From: Alphaproteobacteria bacterium
Lineage (GTDB): Bacteria; Pseudomonadota; Alphaproteobacteria; Micavibrionales; CSBR16-224
NCBI GenBank assembly: GCA_007116755.1
Contig: SKHU01000119.1
Coordinates: forward strand, 1 to 10,608
Length of the DNA stretch: 10,608 nt
Direction: 5' to 3'
Numbering within the stretch: position 1 is the stretch's first letter; each line of letters starts with the position of its first letter. A model generated the notes under the pieces. The model ran no database searches, was not told the DNA's origin, and saw only the letters and a program-made list of their open reading frames with translations. Below, piece by piece: positions 6,137 through 10,608 of this stretch. The translations under genes were made by a program, and so were the position numbers.

Positions 6137-7855
6137 TTAGAACCGCTTCAAAATATTGAAGAATACGCGCGCATCTTTGTCGCCCTCGGAGGCGACCTGA
6201 CGCGTCATGGGATTCGTCAGTTCCAGAGAGCCTGAAAAATCATGCTCCAGGTTAAAGCGCACGCCAAGCCCGGAAGAGGTGACGGACGCATTGGCGTTCT
6301 CCCCCACCGTCGGGTTGATATTGCGGATTTTGCCGTAATCGATATAGCCGTAAAGCTGGTAGTCGCGTATCAAGTTATTGCCTACAAACCCGTTATAGCG
6401 CAGCTCAGCCATGCCCGCATAGCCCTGATCGCCGCTGATTTCGCCCGAATCATAGGCGCGTCCGAACGCCGGGCCACCGACGGAAAACTCCTCCGAAGCC
6501 AGCAAAGGCTGGTCGGTAGCCTGTCCCGTGGCTGAAACCAGAAGGGAAACGTTGCCGTAGATGTTCTGGATACGGCTGGCATTGAAATTTGCCCGCACAA
6601 AACTGTGCGAAGCATTAACACGCGAACGGCCGGTTCCGTCGCTCGTGGCACCGAATGCCTTGATCCCTTTGGTCAGGGTTGCATCAAACCGGTTGATGCC
6701 CCACGGATCAATAAAGTCAAACGCCGCTCCTGTGCGCAGTGTGCGGATACGGTCATTTGTCCGTACCGTGCCGGAGAGAATATCGGTTTCCGAATTCAGC
6801 ACCGTTGCGCCCGCGAAATAATTAAGGTTATATCTCCGGTTGCGCAGCAACGGATGCAGCAACTCGGCATCAAACAACTCGCTGTCCCCGTCAATATTCA
6901 GATTGCCGATATTGCCGCCCGGCTTTGTGCGCGTTACCGCCGCCCGGCCTTTCAGCCGCGTGCCTTCAGTACCGACTTGCTGTTCGTGGGAAATATCTGC
7001 AAAACGCAGCTCCCGCGTCTGGGATGTGACGATGGCCCGCAACGTGGTGCGGTCATGCCGCGAGAAAAGCGCGTTAAACGCGCCGACCACCGTTGCACGG
7101 TAAGGGCCGAGATAACGCGATCCCCTGTTGTCGATCCCGACCGATCCTTCAAACGTCTTCTGTTCGACCGTGATAATCAACTCGCCGCCCGCACGCTCTT
7201 CAGACGGGCGCATAATGCTGCGGGCGCGGATGCCGGGCAAATCGTCAATCAGCAAAAGATAACGTTCGATTTCCCGCGTATTGGCGGGGCCGCTTGTCGG
7301 AATTTTCTCCGCAAAGCTGCGAATCAGACCGGCATTGTCTTTATACTCTCCGAGAATTTCAATATTGGTGATGCGTCCTTCAATAGCCTGCAGGCGGACA
7401 ATACCGTCCTCGATACGCTGGGGCGGCAGGATTGCGCGTGAAAACACATATCCGTCTTCGCGGTATTTGCGCGTGATGCGGCGTGCAATTCTGTTCAGAT
7501 CGGCAAAGGAAACCTGCTCGCCCAGAAAGTCACTGTAAAACCGCAACAACGCGTCATCACTGTACACCGTGCCTTCATCCAGAACGACGCCGTTCAGCAC
7601 AAAAACTTTCTCCGTGCTGAGATCCGTGTCCGGGTCTTCGTAACGCGGAACGGTTACGGCCTCGTCACTGACGCGGGGCGTGCGGCGCTCGGTTTCAAGG
7701 TCACGCATCACCCCGCCCGGATCGGCCGGTGTCGGCGCAAAAGGCGGTGCGGCGGCCAAAGCCGGGCCGGACAGCAAAGCCGAAACAAAAAACGCCGCTG
7801 AAACAGCAGAAAAGCGGCAAATACTGCGGATTTTTTTTGTTTTTATCATTATCAT
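6137..7855 (-). CDS. Two-partner secretion outer-membrane transporter (TpsB, FhaC/ShlB family)
   Basis: A 572-residue protein if started at ATG 7855. An upstream in-frame ATG at 7879 adds eight residues. I prefer 7855 because AAGGTG lies nine bases before it and the signal peptide then has a normal shape (KTKK, then a hydrophobic core, cleavage near ALA-A34). The mature N-terminus has a Pro-rich linker, then two POTRA domains (about 84-160 and 160-240, including YREDGYVFSRAILPPQ, LQAIEGRITNIEILGEY and LPGIRARSIMRP). The rest is a 16-strand-type barrel domain. GRAYD (about 465-469) within a GGPAFGRAYD...GDQGYAG block corresponds to the loop-6 motif that enters the pore. The last residue is Phe (FFNILKRF), the usual signal for barrel insertion by BAM. 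It exports the protein encoded just downstream. Confidence 0.92.
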   Translation of the reverse strand: MIMIKTKKIRSICRFSAVSAAFFVSALLSGPALAAAPPFAPTPADPGGVMRDLETERRTPRVSDEAVTVPRYEDPDTDLSTEKVFVLNGVVLDEGTVYSDDALLRFYSDFLGEQVSFADLNRIARRITRKYREDGYVFSRAILPPQRIEDGIVRLQAIEGRITNIEILGEYKDNAGLIRSFAEKIPTSGPANTREIERYLLLIDDLPGIRARSIMRPSEERAGGELIITVEQKTFEGSVGIDNRGSRYLGPYRATVVGAFNALFSRHDRTTLRAIVTSQTRELRFADISHEQQVGTEGTRLKGRAAVTRTKPGGNIGNLNIDGDSELFDAELLHPLLRNRRYNLNYFAGATVLNSETDILSGTVRTNDRIRTLRTGAAFDFIDPWGINRFDATLTKGIKAFGATSDGTGRSRVNASHSFVRANFNASRIQNIYGNVSLLVSATGQATDQPLLASEEFSVGGPAFGRAYDSGEISGDQGYAGMAELRYNGFVGNNLIRDYQLYGYIDYGKIRNINPTVGENANASVTSSGLGVRFNLEHDFSGSLELTNPMTRQVASEGDKDARVFFNILKRF

Positions 7856-8287
7856 CGGCACATACACCTTATAGATCATTCGTTTCTTTTACGCCTTAAA
7901 CAGCCCTGCCCCAACCGGCGGCAATTGCATCAGAACATAAACGTTTTTTTATTTTTTTCAACAGGTTTTATCACACGGAAAACAGAGATTGTAAAGACAT
8001 ACGCGAACCGCACCTTTTTATCATACCCCCGTACTATAGAAAAAAAAAGCAATTCCTTGCATCTGTGCCGAAGATGTGAAATATAACATTCGTCTGCATG
8101 CATACGGCATCACGGGAGCAAATTTTATTTTCTTGGCCAACAGCCTGTTTTCCGCGTTTTGTCCGGTTTTTCAACCCCGTTGCGGAAAATGCCGATTGAC
8201 TTACGTCATATGCTTATGTTAATGTTTTGCGGATTAACAACGACATGACAAAATAAAAATATTTTTGGAAAAGAGGGGCAGATCAAC
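7856..8287. other. Divergent AT-rich intergenic region
   Basis: About 430 bp separate the divergent starts of the TPS operon and cpaF. No coding sequence, RNA gene or clear terminator is seen. It is rich in homopolymers (T7 runs at 7944-7958, A9 at 8040-8048). It holds a candidate minus-strand promoter (listed separately), an 8-bp palindrome TGCATGCA (8095-8102), and TGTTAAT (8217-8223) facing ATTAACA (8233-8239), a 7-bp dyad with 9-bp spacer about 50 bp before cpaF. A weak plus-strand -35-like TTGACT starts at 8196. cpaF has AGAGGGG at 8272-8278, nine bases before its ATG. Confidence 0.6.
7934..7961 (-). promoter_or_regulatory. Candidate promoter of the tpsBA operon
   Basis: On the minus strand TTGAAA (7961-7956) and TATGTT (7939-7934) are spaced by 16 bp, mostly A. 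Transcription would start near 7927, about 70 nt before the preferred tpsB start. The -10 match is partial and the region is AT-rich, so a chance match is possible. Confidence 0.3.
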
Positions 8288-9955
8288 ATGCGTACAAAAA
8301 ACGAAACCGTCGGAAAAAAAGGTACCGTTGCTGAAAAGGGCAAAGGTTTCGGGCGGAGATGGGTGAACGGTGCGCCGACACTCACAACAGTCGCCGCATC
8401 CGAAGAGAAAAACACGGAAAAAAAACGCGCATCAGCCCCCTCTGCCCAGACCGTGACAAAAAAAAGCCGCCCCCTTAAGGAAAGTCCCGTATCCGGAGAA
8501 ACTGCGACGGAGAGTTTGAAAAAGCCTAAAAATCTTTACGGCACGCAAAGCACATCCGTGACACCGGAAGATGCCGTTCAGCCGGCGCATCCGGCAGGAA
8601 ACGTCAACAGGCTGGCTGTTGTTCATCCGCATCCCCGCGATGCGGAGGGCGGCGATCAGGAAGCCTATACCCTGACAGGATATATGCAGGAATGCCATGA
8701 TTCCATCTGGCAGACTCTTCTGAAAACGATCGATCTGCGCGCTGTCTCCCGCCAGAGCCGCGCCGAAGCGACCGCCGAAATACACGATATGATCAAGGAA
8801 ATCGTCAATTATAACGGTTTCAAGCTTTCTGCGAATGAAATCCGGATTATCGGCAAGGTCATAACAGACGACATGCTCGGGCTGGGGCCGCTGGAGCCGC
8901 TGATCGAACGGGACGACATTACGGAGATCATGGTCAACGGCCCGAAAACCGTTTATATCGAAGTCAACGGCCTGATCGAAAGAGCTCCGGTTATTTTCCG
9001 CGACAACAAGCATCTGGTCGCCGTGTGTCAGCGTATCGCCGGCAAGGTCGGCCGCCGTGTCGATGAATCCTCTCCGATGTGCGATGCGCGTCTGGAAGAC
9101 GGGTCGCGCGTCAATATTATCCTGCCGCCGCTGGCGCTTGACGGTGCTATTCTGACCATCCGCAAATTTCAGCAGGACAGAATTACGCTGGATAAACTCA
9201 TCGGCTACGGTTCGATTGACGAAAAAATGGCTGAGTTGATCCGCATTATTTCCGCCTGCCGTATCAATCTTCTGGTATCGGGCGGAACGGGAAGCGGAAA
9301 AACAACGATGCTCAACTGCCTGACGGGATATATCAACCCGCGGGAGCGTATTATTACCTGTGAGGATTCCGCCGAACTGCAACTGCAGCAACCGCATGTC
9401 GTGCGTCTGGAAACCTGCCCGCCGAATCTTGAAGGTGTCGGCGAAGTCAAAATGCGCGACCTTGTCCGCAACTGCCTGAGGATGCGTCCCGAACGCATTA
9501 TCGTCGGCGAGGTTCGCGGAGGAGAAGCCTTTGATCTGCTGCAGGCGATGAATACCGGCCATGACGGGTCGATGGGTACCGTACATGCCAATACGCCGCG
9601 CGATGCGCTCGGCCGTCTTGAAAACATGATTGCCATGGCCGGATTGAACGTGCCTGCGCAGATGATCCGCAAACAGATCGCGTCTTCGGTCAATGTCATT
9701 CTGCATGTGCAGCGTCTGCATGACGGGTCGCGGAAAGTAATGAGCATTTCGGAAGTCACCGGAATGGAAGGCGATGTCATCACCATGCACGATCTGATGT
9801 ATTACGATATTGAAGGCGAGGATGACAACAACCGCGTGTACGGGACATTCAAGCATACGGGGCTGAAACCGCGCTTTTATGACAAGCTGCGCCAGTTTAA
9901 CATGGAAAGCCGGTATCTCGAACTGTTCAACGATGCGCATTGGGCCAACGGATAA
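8288..9955 (+). CDS. cpaF: CpaF/TadA-type secretion ATPase
   Basis: A 555-residue ATPase of the type II/IV secretion (VirB11-like, PilT/GspE) superfamily, CpaF branch, which powers Flp/tight-adherence pilus assembly at the cytoplasmic face of the inner membrane. ATG 8288 follows AGAGGGG by nine bases. Residues 1 to about 130 are Lys/Ser/Thr/Pro-rich and look disordered. Then come the CpaF N-domain blocks (GLGPLEPLIERDDITEIMVNG, RVDESSPMCDARL, DGSRVNIILPPLA, ILTIRKF). Walker A is GGTGSGKT (332-339), an Asp-box TCEDSAELQL follows, Walker B is RIIVGEVRG (403-411, Glu408), and the His-box is GTVHAN (His433). All catalytic elements are intact. Other tad genes are not visible. The neighbours are a divergent TPS operon and an IS3 element, so it may serve the nearby pseudopilin-like proteins or a pilus elsewhere; both are inference. 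The assigned symbol refers to the family. Confidence 0.93.
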   Translation: MRTKNETVGKKGTVAEKGKGFGRRWVNGAPTLTTVAASEEKNTEKKRASAPSAQTVTKKSRPLKESPVSGETATESLKKPKNLYGTQSTSVTPEDAVQPAHPAGNVNRLAVVHPHPRDAEGGDQEAYTLTGYMQECHDSIWQTLLKTIDLRAVSRQSRAEATAEIHDMIKEIVNYNGFKLSANEIRIIGKVITDDMLGLGPLEPLIERDDITEIMVNGPKTVYIEVNGLIERAPVIFRDNKHLVAVCQRIAGKVGRRVDESSPMCDARLEDGSRVNIILPPLALDGAILTIRKFQQDRITLDKLIGYGSIDEKMAELIRIISACRINLLVSGGTGSGKTTMLNCLTGYINPRERIITCEDSAELQLQQPHVVRLETCPPNLEGVGEVKMRDLVRNCLRMRPERIIVGEVRGGEAFDLLQAMNTGHDGSMGTVHANTPRDALGRLENMIAMAGLNVPAQMIRKQIASSVNVILHVQRLHDGSRKVMSISEVTGMEGDVITMHDLMYYDIEGEDDNNRVYGTFKHTGLKPRFYDKLRQFNMESRYLELFNDAHWANG

Positions 9956-10025
9956 CCGCCCCTAAAAAAACGGCGCAAAAAGCGGCATGGATGCCAGCAG
10001 CCTGACCCAGCCCCTATAAAGGAGT

Positions 10026-10060
10026 CCAGTTATAGCTACGGTAATGCTATACATAACTGG
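10026..10060 (+). other. Leader hairpin upstream of IS orfA
   Basis: CCAGTTAT (10026-10033) pairs perfectly with ATAACTGG (10053-10060), and AGC/GCT extends the stem inside with a small bulge. It lies near the IS end, upstream of the AGGAGG site (10072-10077). In several IS elements such terminal hairpins reduce translation from transcripts that enter from outside; that role here is inferred. Confidence 0.45.
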
Positions 10061-10085
10061 CTTTATTTTATAGGAGGCATGAAGC

Positions 10086-10364
10086 ATGTCAAAGAAAACA
10101 TATTCCCCGGAAGTGATCATTTCCAAGCTGCGTGAAGTCGAGGTGATGCAGTCACAAGGCTGCACGCAGGAAGAGGCGATCCGCCAGATCGGCGTGACCG
10201 GCAACACCTTTTACCGCTGGCGCAAACAATATGGCGGCATGAAGCTGGATCAGGCAAAACGCCTGAAGGAGCTGGAGGCAGAGAATAACCGCTTGAAGAA
10301 AGCTGTGGCCGAGCTGACCATTGACAACCAGATATTAAAGGAAGTTTCCAAGGGAAAGTTCTAA
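10086..10364 (+). CDS. IS3-family transposase OrfA
   Basis: A 92-residue protein with a strong AGGAGG ribosome site eight bases before ATG 10086. The N-terminal half is a helix-turn-helix of the HTH_Tnp_1 type (SPEVIISKLREVE, then EEAIRQIGVTGNTFYRWRKQYGGM), which binds the IS ends. Residues about 58-85 form a leucine-zipper coiled coil (LKELEAENNRLKKAVAEL) used for oligomerisation. Its size and order match OrfA of the IS407 group. The last codons contain the slippery site through which ribosomes can continue in orfB to make the active OrfAB transposase. OrfA alone usually acts as a regulator of transposition. Confidence 0.93.
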   Translation: MSKKTYSPEVIISKLREVEVMQSQGCTQEEAIRQIGVTGNTFYRWRKQYGGMKLDQAKRLKELEAENNRLKKAVAELTIDNQILKEVSKGKF

Positions 10365-10429
10365 CCTCTCCGAAACGTCGTCAGGAAGCCGTCATATATA
10401 TCCGGCAGGTTTTCGGATATTCGGAGAGG
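10352..10429 (+). promoter_or_regulatory. Programmed -1 frameshift signal (GGGAAAG + stem)
   Basis: The heptamer G GGA AAG (10352-10358) has the X-XXY-YYZ form in the orfA frame, two codons before its TAA (10362-10364). Six bases later a perfect 10-bp stem begins: CCTCTCCGAA (10365-10374) pairs with TTCGGAGAGG (10420-10429), loop 45 nt. The orfB frame is exactly -1 relative to orfA and is open across the heptamer. Slippery site, spacing and stem agree with the known IS3-family mechanism, although most members use an A-rich heptamer. Confidence 0.75.
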
Positions 10430-10608
10430 CGTATCTGCCGCGCTTTAGGACAAAGCCGCGGCGCATGGCGCAAGCCTGCCATCGTGAAAGCAGATGAAAC
10501 AGCTCTTACAGAAGACGTCACGCGACTGGCTTTAAAATACGGTCGCTATGGCTATCGGCGGATCACGGCCTTGCTGCATCTGGAAGGCTGGCGTGTTAAT
10601 CACAAACG
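10367..10608 (+). CDS. IS3-family transposase OrfB, N-terminal part (3' partial)
   Basis: Reading frame -1 relative to OrfA, beginning SPKRRQEAVIYIRQVFGYSE and continuing RRICRALGQSRGAWRKP, then LALKYGRYGYRRITALLHLEGWRVNHK: the HTH_21 domain that precedes the DDE integrase core in IS3-family OrfB. The integrase core and its catalytic Asp-Asp-Glu residues lie beyond the window. No ATG is seen at the start; expression is expected as an OrfAB fusion by frameshifting, so this is not a broken gene. No internal stop is seen to the window end. Confidence 0.88.

Larger units (their letters stand above)
10003..10608 (+). mobile_element. IS3-family insertion sequence, left part (IS407-like)
   Basis: The likely left terminus starts at TGACCCAGCCCC (10003), resembling the TGACC-type ends of IS407-group elements, although the right end is outside and the boundary cannot be proved. 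Inside are a hairpin leader, orfA, a frameshift signal and the first part of orfB in the -1 frame. The element starts only about 47 bp after the cpaF stop. The segment 9956-10002 has no recognisable gene. Target duplication cannot be checked here. Confidence 0.8.

Noticed and set aside
3953..7855. Contact-dependent inhibition (CdiB/CdiA) locus
   Set aside because: The exoprotein is only 698 residues, lacks a VENN-type boundary and toxin domain, and no small immunity gene follows.
8432..9940. 502-codon minus-strand open frame opposite cpaF
   Set aside because: cpaF on the plus strand has complete Walker A, Walker B and His-box motifs; the antisense frame shows no domain.
9962..10207. Minus-strand open frame across the IS boundary
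   Set aside because: It runs through the IS end and orfA in antisense and has no start signal or motif.
10086..10608. Transposase broken by a frameshift (pseudogene)
   Set aside because: The frame change is exactly -1 and coincides with a slippery heptamer and stem, as expected for programmed OrfAB production.

Overview
The window looks like a stretch of a diderm, probably alphaproteobacterial chromosome (inferred; no rRNA or marker gene is present). The reasons are a CpaF/TadA-type secretion ATPase, a two-partner secretion (TPS) pair with outer-membrane signatures, alphaproteobacterial-looking codon use, and an IS3-family element. A predatory or environmental lineage such as Micavibrio-like bacteria is possible, but I cannot confirm it.

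Layout. Bases 1-3870 (+ strand) hold three tandem paralogous pseudopilin-like genes. The first is cut by the window edge. All share a prepilin-type N-terminus, six conserved cysteines and the same C-terminal block. At one fixed point they carry completely different inserts: a long poly-Gly/Ala tract, almost nothing, and a ~210-residue repeat region that looks like a beta-solenoid. The third lacks Glu+5 and is the largest, which recalls the GspK-type tip pseudopilin. A near-consensus sigma70-type promoter with superimposed dyad symmetry lies between genes 1 and 2. A bidirectional terminator (about 3885-3926) separates this cluster from the convergent TPS operon.

Bases 3953-7855 (- strand) are a TPS operon. 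The outer-membrane transporter (TpsB/FhaC family) is transcribed first, followed by a compact exoprotein (TpsA) with a haemagglutination-activity N-domain. The exoprotein has a Gly-Gln repeat, an Asp/Asn-Pro repeat and a C-terminal pair of cysteines. A ~430-bp AT-rich divergent intergenic region then leads to cpaF (8288-9955, +), an ATPase of tight-adherence/type IV pilus-like systems with an unusually long low-complexity N-terminus. About 45 bp after cpaF begins the left end of an IS3-family element (IS407-like by OrfA appearance). It has orfA, a GGGAAAG slippery site, a strong downstream stem and the start of orfB, which runs off the window.

Taken together, the region encodes surface structures: pseudopilin-like fibre components, a secreted and possibly surface-anchored adhesin with its own transporter, and a pilus/secretion motor. 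The most unusual part is the set of three pseudopilin paralogs that differ by an insert at a single position. They could be a scaffold that presents variable domains on a pilus-like structure; this is inference from sequence only.
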